A stretch of DNA of 34,910 nt, from NCBI RefSeq assembly GCF_014490485.1, contig NZ_JACTVA010000054.1, positions 1-34,910 on the forward strand, given 5' to 3'. Positions 25,413-32,256 of the stretch are shown one piece after another (within the stretch, counting starts at the first letter, position 1; each line of letters opens with the position of its first letter). A program made the position numbers and the translations under genes. The notes under the pieces are model-generated. The model saw nothing but the letters and a program-made list of their open reading frames with translations, was not told the DNA's origin and ran no database searches. Source of the DNA: Teichococcus aerophilus (GTDB lineage: Bacteria; Pseudomonadota; Alphaproteobacteria; Acetobacterales; Acetobacteraceae).

Positions 25413-26246
25413 ATGCAGACCCTCGCCCTCCCCACCTATCACGCCGACGCCAGCAATCCGCGGCGGGCGGCGCGTGCCATGGCGGACCTCGCCGCCGGTT
25501 TGTCCTCCTGGCGGCTGGCCTGGGCCCTCGCCCGGCTGGACCTGCGCAACCGCTACCGCGGCTCGGTCATTGGGCCTTTCTGGGTCACGCTCTCCACCGC
25601 CATCATGGTGGTCGGCCTCGGTCTGCTCTACTCGACCCTGCTGAAGCAGGACCTGACGGTCTTCCTGCCGCATCTCGCGGTCAGCCTGATCGTCTGGAAC
25701 ACCATCGCCAACCTGGTGCCGGAGGCGACGAACTGCCTGGTCAGCGCCGAAGGGGTCATCCGGCAACTACCGTTGCCGTTGACGACCCATGCGCTGCGCT
25801 GCGTGTTCCGCAACATCTTCTCTGCCGCGCATAACCTGCCGCTGATCGTCGTGGTGTTCCTCACCATCGGCCGGGTGCCGGGGGTGGAGGGCTTCCTGGC
25901 CATTCCCGGCTTGCTGCTGCTGGGACTGAATGCCTTCGCCGCCTGCATCTTCCTCGGCATGATCTGCGCCCGCTTCCGCGATATCGGCCAGATCGTCACC
26001 AACATCATGCAGCTGGCATTCTTCATGACGCCGGTGATCTGGCGGGTGGAGCTGCTGGGCGAGAACGCCTGGCGCCTCTACTTCAACCCGTTCTACCCGC
26101 TGCTGGAGACCATCCGCGGCCCGCTGGTCGATGGCGGCGTCAGCGTGGGCGTGTGGGTCGCGGCGCTCGGCTATTCCGCGCTGCTCTGCGGCGTCGCGGC
26201 CGCCTTCTTCATTCGCTTCCGCTCCCGCGTGGCATTCTGGGTCTGA
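25413..26246 (+). CDS. ABC-2 type permease for polysaccharide export (Wzm/KpsM-like)
   Basis: 277 aa inner-membrane protein. The amphipathic N-terminal segment LARLDLRNRYRGSVIGPFWVTLS is the classic Wzm/RfbA/TagG entry motif. About six transmembrane segments follow (IMVVGLGLLYSTLL, LAVSLIVWNTIANLV, NLPLIVVVFLTIG, FLAIPGLLLLGLNAFAACIF, ITNIMQL-FFMTPVIW region, VAALGYSALLCGVAAAFFI). FFMTPVIW and FNPFYPLLETIRGPLV are conserved. The stop is 4 bases before the ATPase gene, so they form one exporter. ATG 25413 is chosen over an upstream TTG. No ribosome site precedes it; TATAGA lies 9 bases upstream, hinting at a leaderless message. No glycosyltransferases adjoin it. Confidence 0.9.
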   Translation: MQTLALPTYHADASNPRRAARAMADLAAGLSSWRLAWALARLDLRNRYRGSVIGPFWVTLSTAIMVVGLGLLYSTLLKQDLTVFLPHLAVSLIVWNTIANLVPEATNCLVSAEGVIRQLPLPLTTHALRCVFRNIFSAAHNLPLIVVVFLTIGRVPGVEGFLAIPGLLLLGLNAFAACIFLGMICARFRDIGQIVTNIMQLAFFMTPVIWRVELLGENAWRLYFNPFYPLLETIRGPLVDGGVSVGVWVAALGYSALLCGVAAAFFIRFRSRVAFWV

Positions 26247-26250
26247 TCCG

Positions 26251-27030
26251 ATGGCAAGCATCGTCGCCGATGGCCTGACCATCGAGTTCCCGCTCTACCA
26301 CGTGGCCGCCCGCAGCCTGAAGAAGCGCCTGCTGGCCAAGGCCGCGCTGCGCGTCCGCACCGACGAATCCAACCGTGTCGTCGTCGCCGCGCTGCGGGAC
26401 CTGAACTTCACCATCGGGCGGGGTGAGCGCGTCGCCCTCGTCGGTAGCAACGGCGCCGGCAAGACCACCCTGCTCCGCACCCTGGCCGGCATCTACGAGC
26501 CTGTCGGCGGCGAACTGACCGTGAAGGGCGAGATCGGCTCCCTGATCGACCCCGGCGCCGGCATGGACCCGGACAGCACGGGGCGCGAGAACATCCGCCT
26601 GCGCGGCCTGTACCGCGGCATGGACGATGCCGGCATCGCAGCGCTGGAAGCCGATGCCGCCACCTTCTCCGGCCTCGGCGAGTTCCTGGACGTGCCGACC
26701 CGCGGCTACTCCGCCGGCATGTCCATCCGCCTGGCCTTCGCCATGGCCACCGCAATGTCGCCGCAGATCCTGCTGATGGACGAGTGGTTCATGGCCGGCG
26801 ACGCCGACTTCATGGGCAAGGCCGAGGAACGCCTCGCCAGTCTGGTGAAGGGCGCGGACATCATGGTCATCGCCACGCATGATTTCGGCATCGTCCGCCG
26901 CTGGTGCACCCGCGCCATCCGCCTGAACGCTGGCCGCATCGTAGCGGACGGGCCGGTGGAAGAAGTGCTGGGCGCCATGGAAGCCGGCACCCCGCTGCCG
27001 GCGCCTGAGCCGGCCAAGGCTGAAGGCTGA
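26251..27030 (+). CDS. ABC exporter ATP-binding protein (Wzt/KpsT-like)
   Basis: 259 aa nucleotide-binding partner of the permease just upstream. The N-terminal block IEFPLYHVAARSLKKRLLAK is the Wzt signature preceding the fold. Walker A is GSNGAGKT (65-72); the signature is the Wzt-type YSAGMSIRLAFA; Walker B is ILLMDEWF with the catalytic Glu; the H-loop is ATHD. It lacks the C-terminal carbohydrate-binding domain of long Wzt proteins, so it matches the short type that exports chains without terminal-cap recognition. ATG 26251 follows the permease stop by 4 bases. The last codons lie in a 7-base repeat that puts stops in all three frames. Confidence 0.92.
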   Translation: MASIVADGLTIEFPLYHVAARSLKKRLLAKAALRVRTDESNRVVVAALRDLNFTIGRGERVALVGSNGAGKTTLLRTLAGIYEPVGGELTVKGEIGSLIDPGAGMDPDSTGRENIRLRGLYRGMDDAGIAALEADAATFSGLGEFLDVPTRGYSAGMSIRLAFAMATAMSPQILLMDEWFMAGDADFMGKAEERLASLVKGADIMVIATHDFGIVRRWCTRAIRLNAGRIVADGPVEEVLGAMEAGTPLPAPEPAKAEG

Positions 27031-27037
27031 AGGCTGA
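27016..27037 (+). repeat. Heptanucleotide repeat (AAGGCTG)x3 over the stop codon
   Basis: Three perfect copies plus a partial. Each contains TGA, and because 7 is not a multiple of 3 the TGAs at 27021, 27028 and 27035 fall in the three different plus frames. The middle one is the actual stop of the ATPase gene. Confidence 0.85.
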
Positions 27038-27043
27038 AGGGAA

Positions 27044-27085
27044 GGCCGGGGAAAGAATTCCCCGGACCCCTTCTTTTTCTTCTTC
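27044..27085 (+). terminator. Hairpin terminator after the exporter operon (repeat family A)
   Basis: CCGGGGAA / TTCCCCGG with loop AGAA (27046-27065), then ACCCCTTCTTTTTCTTCTTC, an excellent intrinsic terminator. 13 bases past the stop. Confidence 0.8.
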
Positions 27086-27143
27086 AAGTTTGAGCCGGCT
27101 GGGCTGTGTCGAGGGCTGCGTGATTGTGAGACCGGCCGGTTCG

Positions 27144-27168
27144 CGCCGGAGGTCCTAGACCTCCGGCG
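27144..27168. repeat. Middle hairpin of the composite convergent element, copy 2
   Basis: CGCCGGAGGTC-CTA-GACCTCCGGCG, 11-bp perfect stem, followed by ACTGACGGCTCAGCCC as in the copy at 21180-21203. Confidence 0.75.
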
Positions 27169-27206
27169 ACTGACGGCTCAGCCCGCAGCGCTGCCCCAAA
27201 CTCGCC

Positions 27207-27250
27207 GGAAAAGACGGGGGCCCGGGGGAATTCCTTCCCCCGGCCTTCCC
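27207..27250 (-). terminator. Hairpin terminator after the DUF1289 gene (repeat family A)
   Basis: CCGGGGGAA / TTCCCCCGG, 9-bp perfect stem (27222-27243). On the minus strand it is followed by GCCCCCGTCTTTTCC. It is 17 bases past the DUF1289 stop and faces the exporter copy. Confidence 0.78.
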
Positions 27251-27266
27251 TCTACCTGCCCCCCTG

Positions 27267-27488
27267 TCAGTCCTTGTGCTTCTTCTTCCCCGCCGCCTCG
27301 CCCGTCACGTGCCCCTCGGCGGCCAGGGCTGCCAGCCGGGCGGGCAGGTTCTGCAGGATGGCGTCGCGGTAGCCTGGCACCTGTTTCCAGGCCTTGCGTT
27401 CCGGCTTGGTCATGCCGCAGCCGAAGCACCAGCCCGCATCGTCGTCGAAGCGGCACACCTTGATGCAGGGGCGATCGTTCTTGCTCAT
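27267..27488 (-). CDS. DUF1289 small cysteine-motif protein
   Basis: 73 aa. The N-terminus shows CIKVC then WCFGC (Cys8, Cys12, Cys21, Cys24) followed by MTKPERKAW, the full DUF1289 (YdhL-like) signature. The four cysteines could bind zinc or an Fe-S cluster; family function is unknown. The basic tail KKKHKD is not conserved. ATG 27488 begins just before the motif and is 53 bases downstream of the amidase stop. It is probably the last gene of the amine oxidase-amidase operon, though small DUF1289 genes often sit wherever there is room. Confidence 0.88.
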   Translation of the reverse strand: MSKNDRPCIKVCRFDDDAGWCFGCGMTKPERKAWKQVPGYRDAILQNLPARLAALAAEGHVTGEAAGKKKHKD

Positions 27489-27541
27489 GCCTGAGGAAGT
27501 GGGGAGGGTGCGGCGAAGTTGCCGCCCCTCCCCGCGCGGGT

Positions 27542-29008
27542 CTACTCCGCGCGCAGTAGGGGTGGCGTGCGGGAGAGCACGGGGCCGATGGCCTGCTCGT
27601 AGGCGTGGGCCAGCCGCAGCAGCGCCAGGTCCTGGCGCGGCGGGGCGATGATCTGCATGCCCATCGGCAGCCCGGCCGCACCGCCGAAGCCGGCCGGCAC
27701 GCTGATGACGGGGCAGCCGGAGAGGCTGGCCGGGAACACCACTTCCATCCAGCGATGGTAGGTATCCATAGGCGTGCCGGCGATCTCCTTGGGCCAATCC
27801 CACTCGGCCGGGAAGGCGAAGCACTGGGCGGATGGCAGCACCAGCGCATCGAACTGCGCGAACAGGGACAGGAAGGCCTGGTACAGTGTCGTGCGCTGGA
27901 CGGAGCCGCGCTGCGCTTCCTGCGCCGTCATCTTCAGCCCGCCCTCGACTTCCCAGATGGCGGCCGGCTTCAGCTGGGCGCGCTTTTCGGGGTCCTGGTA
28001 GTGCGGCATTAGCGTGCCCATGACCAGGAAGTGGCGCACCGCCAGCCAGGTGTCCCAGATCTGGTCGCGGGAGAGCGGCAGGCGGGCTTCCTCCACCCGG
28101 CAGCCGATCGATTCGAGGGCGGAGAGGCCCTGGCGGCAGGTCTCGACCACCCCGTCTTCCATCGGCAGCGCGCCGGCATAGTCGCCCAGCCAGCCAATGC
28201 GGGTGCCGCGCACATCCTTGGCCAGCGGCTTGGCGAAGATCTCCGGCGATTCGTCGAGGGAGAGTGCCGCGCGCGCATCCCGCCCCGCCATGGTGGAGAG
28301 CAGCAGGGAGAGGTCGGTGACGTTGCGCGCCATCGGCCCGTCGGTGGAAAGCTGGCTCAGGAACACTTCCTGGGACGGCCAGGACGGCACCCGCCCGGCC
28401 GAGGGGCGGAAGCCGAAGATGTTGTTCCAGGCCGCCGGATTGCGGAGCGAGCCGCCGAAATCGCTGCCGTCGGCCACCGGCACCATGCCCAGCGCCACGG
28501 CCACCGCGGCACCGCCGGAGGAGCCGCCGGCGGAGCGGGACTGGTCCCACGCATTGCGCGTGACGCCATGCACGCTGTTGTAGCTGTGCGAGCCCAGGCC
28601 GAATTCCGGCACGTTGGTCTTGCCGATGATGATGGCGCCATCCCGCTTGATCCGCTCGACGAACAGCGAATCCTGCGGCGGCATGTTATCCTTCAGGAAG
28701 GGCGAGCCGGAGCTGGTGGGAATGCCGCGGACATTCGCCAGGTCCTTCACCGCGTGCGGGAAGCCGTGCATCCAGCCCATCACCTCGCCCCGCGCCAGCT
28801 GCGCGTCCCGCGCATCGGCCTCGGCCAGCAGGGTGTCGCGGTCCCGCAGGGAGATGACGGCGTTCACCGCCGGGTTCACCTGGTCGATGCGGTCCAGCGA
28901 GGCGACCATCACCTCCCGGCAGGAGATGTCCCGGGCGCGGATGGCGGCCGAGAGGTCGGCCGCCGTCATGCTGGTGGGGTCGGTGCGCGTGTCGGAAGGC
29001 AGGGTCAT
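27542..29008 (-). CDS. Amidase-signature hydrolase coupled to amine oxidase
   Basis: 488 aa. Complete amidase signature: Lys88 in PHAVKDLANVRG, cis-Ser163 in SAGGSSGGAAVAVA and nucleophile Ser187 in SDFGGSLRNPA. The C-terminal part has WDWPKEIAGTPMDTYHRWM and PVISVPAGF, as in amidases of the 6-aminohexanoate-cyclic-dimer/acetamidase type. The ATG at 29008 overlaps the amine oxidase stop as ATGA, so the two proteins are made together. A plausible scheme is that one enzyme releases or processes an amide linked to the amine substrate of the other; this is inference. No signal peptide, so cytoplasmic. It is unlike the shorter amidase at 2506. Confidence 0.9.
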   Translation of the reverse strand: MTLPSDTRTDPTSMTAADLSAAIRARDISCREVMVASLDRIDQVNPAVNAVISLRDRDTLLAEADARDAQLARGEVMGWMHGFPHAVKDLANVRGIPTSSGSPFLKDNMPPQDSLFVERIKRDGAIIIGKTNVPEFGLGSHSYNSVHGVTRNAWDQSRSAGGSSGGAAVAVALGMVPVADGSDFGGSLRNPAAWNNIFGFRPSAGRVPSWPSQEVFLSQLSTDGPMARNVTDLSLLLSTMAGRDARAALSLDESPEIFAKPLAKDVRGTRIGWLGDYAGALPMEDGVVETCRQGLSALESIGCRVEEARLPLSRDQIWDTWLAVRHFLVMGTLMPHYQDPEKRAQLKPAAIWEVEGGLKMTAQEAQRGSVQRTTLYQAFLSLFAQFDALVLPSAQCFAFPAEWDWPKEIAGTPMDTYHRWMEVVFPASLSGCPVISVPAGFGGAAGLPMGMQIIAPPRQDLALLRLAHAYEQAIGPVLSRTPPLLRAE

Positions 29009-30966
29009 GAGCAACAAGCCTTGGCGTGCCGGCTGGCGGCGTTGGTGCCCGGTGCCAGATCGATGCCGGGGTTGCGGTCGAAGAAGCCGCTGGGCATCAG
29101 CCGGAAACCAGTGCTGATACAGGGCTGTACCGGAAAATCCTCCAGCCGCACAGGATGGTGCAGGCCGAAACTATGCCACACGACCAGGTCGGCATTCTCG
29201 ATCGGCCGGTCCTGCTTCACCAGTTCGGACAGGTCGTCGTGGCCATCGGAGTGGTTCATGTACTCGCCGGCGGGGTAGCGCTCCTCCGGGTGGAAAGCGG
29301 TCACCCACAGGTGGTTGCGGGTGAAGGCGGCGCGGCGGCCGGAGGGCGAATCCTCCCGCACGAAGGGCGTGACGCAGTGGGTGGGTTCCAGCTTGTAGCC
29401 GGTGGCGCCGCCGACATGGTTGCGGCGGTTCGGGTTGACCACCTTCCAGTAGCGCATGGTCGCGGGCTCGATCCTCCGGCAGGCCTCCAGCTCGGTGCGG
29501 AGCGTGGTCTCCTGCTCGTAGAAGGCGTTGCCATGCGGGTTGGCCGCCGCCTCCTCCGCATAGGTGTTGCATTCGACGACGCTGTTGCCGGCGCCGTCCA
29601 CCGCCATTTCCAGCCGGGCGCAGAAGATGTGCTGGTGGATCTGCCCGACCACGCCGGGCGAGACCTCCCGCCCATACTTGCCGGGCTGGCCGGGCAGGCA
29701 GGCGGCGGTGTTAATGATGCCGGTGGCCTTCACCTCGAACTGGATGGCGCCGTCGGTGTGCAGGTACCAGTACAGCGCGTACTCGTAGTTGCCGACGGTG
29801 CAGATGCAGGAGATGACCAGCTTGCGCGCCCGCCGCACCTCCGCCCGGTTGGTGCGGAAATCCCAGTGCTTCCATAGCAGGCCGGCATCCTCCTCGTGGA
29901 TGCATACGGCATTCTCGATGGTCATGACGCCGCCGGTCATGGTGCCCAGATGCGCGTCCAGATACTGGATGGTGCCGAGGCAGTCGCAGCCCAGCTTCAG
30001 CGAGTTGGCCAGCTTGCCCAGCCCGTACTCGCCGACGTCGAAGACGTTCTTGCGGAAATGCCCGTTCTCCGGACTGCCATAGGGCACCACCATCTCCACC
30101 AGCGAGGCCCGGTGCAGGATCGGCCGTTCGACGTAGCGGATGTCGTGCAGGGTCAGCGCTTCCCGCGCGTTGAAGCCGATGCGGACGGACCAGCGGTCCC
30201 AGCGCAGCAGGTTGCCCTCCATGGTGAAGCTGACGCCCTCCGGCTGCACGACGTCGAGCGGCTTGTAGGGGTCGCGCGTCTCCGCCTGGAACCGGTGGTC
30301 GTAGTTCACCTCGGCCATCGGGATCGGCACGTCGCCATAGTCGTCCACCCGCAGCACGGTGCCGGCCTTCAGGTCCACCACCGCGTTCAGGCCCTCGATC
30401 GGGTGGGCGTAGAAGTTCTCGTGCTCCCGCAGCCGCAGCCAGGCGAAGGTGTGGACCAGGTAGCGCCCCTCCTCCCCCGCCACGCCAAAATTGCCGGCGG
30501 ACCAAGGGTCGACGCAGACCTTCTCCATGTCCTCGACACCACGGCGGCGGCAGGCCTCGATGAAACGCGGATCGGCGCGGACGATGCCTTCCACTTCCAG
30601 GAACTGCTCGATCTGGATCAGCGGGCGGGCATCGGGGCGGTGTTCCGCCCGCAGCACCTTGCCCTCGTCCAGCGAGACCAGCAGCCGCCAGACCCCGTTC
30701 TCCCGCGCATGGAACAGGTTGGCGCGGGCGATGCGCGGTACCGGCTGCGCCGGCCAGGCGGAAAGGGCAGCCTTGTCCGGCTCCATCAGCTCCACGGTCT
30801 CGAACAACAGCCGCTCGCCCAGCGTGGCATCGGCGCGGATGATGGCGACGACGCGCCGCAGTTCCGCCGGGGTCAGCGGATCCAGCGGGTGCGGCGGGGC
30901 CACGGGCCGGGCGGCGGCCGTGGTGCTGCAGCAGGTGGCGGCGGTACCAGCGGGGACGGTGTCCAT
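29005..30966 (-). CDS. Copper amine oxidase (primary-amine oxidase)
   Basis: 653 aa. Oxidises primary amines to aldehydes with release of ammonia and hydrogen peroxide, using copper and topaquinone built from its own tyrosine. The precursor is Tyr394 in VGNYEYALYW. The catalytic base is Asp310 in FDVGEY, 84 residues earlier, the spacing of Arthrobacter amine oxidase. Copper ligands are His444 and His446 in HQHIF plus a later His in SFGLHHPVRLEDFP. ATG 30966 with GAAAGGA upstream is chosen; the frame is open further but reads as non-coding. No signal peptide, unlike periplasmic TynA, so probably cytoplasmic. First gene of the operon. Confidence 0.95.
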   Translation of the reverse strand: MDTVPAGTAATCCSTTAAARPVAPPHPLDPLTPAELRRVVAIIRADATLGERLLFETVELMEPDKAALSAWPAQPVPRIARANLFHARENGVWRLLVSLDEGKVLRAEHRPDARPLIQIEQFLEVEGIVRADPRFIEACRRRGVEDMEKVCVDPWSAGNFGVAGEEGRYLVHTFAWLRLREHENFYAHPIEGLNAVVDLKAGTVLRVDDYGDVPIPMAEVNYDHRFQAETRDPYKPLDVVQPEGVSFTMEGNLLRWDRWSVRIGFNAREALTLHDIRYVERPILHRASLVEMVVPYGSPENGHFRKNVFDVGEYGLGKLANSLKLGCDCLGTIQYLDAHLGTMTGGVMTIENAVCIHEEDAGLLWKHWDFRTNRAEVRRARKLVISCICTVGNYEYALYWYLHTDGAIQFEVKATGIINTAACLPGQPGKYGREVSPGVVGQIHQHIFCARLEMAVDGAGNSVVECNTYAEEAAANPHGNAFYEQETTLRTELEACRRIEPATMRYWKVVNPNRRNHVGGATGYKLEPTHCVTPFVREDSPSGRRAAFTRNHLWVTAFHPEERYPAGEYMNHSDGHDDLSELVKQDRPIENADLVVWHSFGLHHPVRLEDFPVQPCISTGFRLMPSGFFDRNPGIDLAPGTNAASRHAKACCS

Positions 30967-31202
30967 GCGCACGAATCCTTTCTCGGCCGGCGCGGCGTGG
31001 CGCGGCCTCTCCGGCGAGGCCGGGTGGCGGGCATCCCTATGGGCTACAGGCTTCCTGCCTCGGGGGGCAGGTTGTTGGCCATGAGCGCGTGGAAGCAGAG
31101 TGGCGCGTTCCGGCGGCCGCGCCAAGCCGCGACCGGCCGCCATGGGCCGGCACGGGGCGTCGGTGGCTGGAACCGATTGCCGTCTGGCTGGGGTGGGAAA
31201 GG
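30967..31202. other. Upstream region of the amine oxidase operon
   Basis: No gene is supported; it is the presumed promoter region for the minus-strand operon. Together with the two facing hairpins that follow, it makes a 548-base gap before the carbonic anhydrase gene. Confidence 0.3.
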
Positions 31203-31243
31203 GAGGTCAGGGGAAGGTATTTCCCTGAAACCCCATCTTTTTC
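31203..31243 (+). repeat. Family A hairpin in plus orientation without an upstream gene
   Basis: CAGGGGAA / TTTCCCTG (8-bp stem with one G-T pair, 31208-31227), then AAACCCCATCTTTTTCC. It is a complete terminator shape, but there is no plus-strand gene before it for 3.9 kb. Confidence 0.65.
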
Positions 31244-31365
31244 CGGCAGTTGGGGTGGGCTTCCGGACTGGCGGGCGCCACGCGGAATATTCGAGGGCCA
31301 CCTAGGCTGGACTACCCGCCTTCAACGGTCATGGATCTCCAGCGCGAACTCCCGGCCCCGCAACG

Positions 31366-31408
31366 CAGAAGAAAGATGGGGTCCGGGGAATTCCCTCCCT
31401 GGCCAGCC
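31366..31408 (-). repeat. Family A hairpin in minus orientation within a divergent gap
   Basis: On the minus strand GGGAGGGAATTCCCC, then GGACCCCATCTTTCTTCTG. It precedes the plus-strand carbonic anhydrase gene, so a minus transcript reaching it would have to be antisense. It faces the copy at 31203. Confidence 0.6.
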
Positions 31409-31514
31409 TATCCCAGCCTGACGGTCGATCCACCCCCGCCGGCCTGAAACAGCCTTGCGGGACCCACCGCCGCCTGCCGACAATGCCGGCCATAACAAGC
31501 CTGGAGGAACCCCC

Positions 31515-32045
31515 ATGCCGGTCTATGCACTCGACGAGCACAGCCCCACTCTGCCGGAGGCCGACCGCTACTGGGTGGCGCCCGATGCCCATGTGGTCGG
31601 ACGAGTGACGGTGGGGGAGGATGTCGGCATCTGGTTCGGCGCCGCGGTGCGCGGGGATAACGAGGTCATCGCCATCGGCGCCCGCACCAACATCCAGGAA
31701 GGCGCCATGCTGCATGCCGACCCGGGCTTCCCGGTGACGGTGGGCGAGGATTGCACCATCGGCCACCACGCCATCGTCCATGGCTGCACCATCGGCGACG
31801 GCTCGCTGATCGGCATGGGAGCGACGGTGCTGAACGGCGCGAAGATCGGCAAGGGCTGCCTCGTGGGTGCCAACGCGCTGGTGACCGAAGGCAAGGAATT
31901 CCCGGATAACAGCCTGATCGTCGGTGCCCCGGCGCGCGCCGTCCGGACACTGGAGGCCGGGGCGGTGGAGAAGCTGCGCCGTTCCGCCGCGCATTACGTG
32001 GAGAATGCCCGCCGCTTCCAGCGCGGGCTGCGGCGGATCGACTGA
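31515..32045 (+). CDS. Gamma-carbonic anhydrase family protein
   Basis: 176 aa left-handed beta-helix built of hexapeptide repeats (VVGRVTVGEDVGIWFGAAVRGD, IGHHAIVHGCTIGDGSLIGMGATV, IGKGCLVGANALV). Metal-ligand histidines occur in MLHADPG and IGHHAIVHG, and Arg/Asp of AAVRGD is kept. The C-terminal helix is AVEKLRRSAAHYVENARRF. Relatives include CaiE/PaaY/YrdA proteins; some hydrate CO2, many are untested. GGAGG lies nine bases before ATG 31515. It stands alone and ends in a hairpin. The family is secure; actual carbonic anhydrase activity is uncertain. Confidence 0.92.
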   Translation: MPVYALDEHSPTLPEADRYWVAPDAHVVGRVTVGEDVGIWFGAAVRGDNEVIAIGARTNIQEGAMLHADPGFPVTVGEDCTIGHHAIVHGCTIGDGSLIGMGATVLNGAKIGKGCLVGANALVTEGKEFPDNSLIVGAPARAVRTLEAGAVEKLRRSAAHYVENARRFQRGLRRID

Positions 32046-32062
32046 CCGCCCCTCCCCGGCCT

Positions 32063-32092
32063 GGTGCGCTGCCTCGGCCGGGGCAGCGCACC
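32063..32092 (+). terminator. Hairpin after the carbonic anhydrase gene
   Basis: GGTGCGCTGCC / GGCAGCGCACC, perfect 11-bp stem with an 8-base loop, 17 bases past the stop. Not of family A or B; no U-run. Confidence 0.55.
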
Positions 32093-32256
32093 GGGCTTCG
32101 TGCCTGCAAGCGTGCTCGGGACGGAGTGCCACAGCCATTAGCAAGGCGTTAGCGAGGCACGGCTAAAGCAGGCGCATGGCAGCGGTCCGGCCCGGATACC
32201 GCGCCCCGCTTCCCGGCCTGGAGAGGCGGTGCCGCCGTTTCCGCAGGAGAGGCCGT

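Noticed and set aside
27016-27037. Phase-variation switch in the exporter ATPase gene
   Set aside because: The heptamer repeat begins only five codons before the stop, and stops exist in all frames, so copy-number change would alter just the last few residues.
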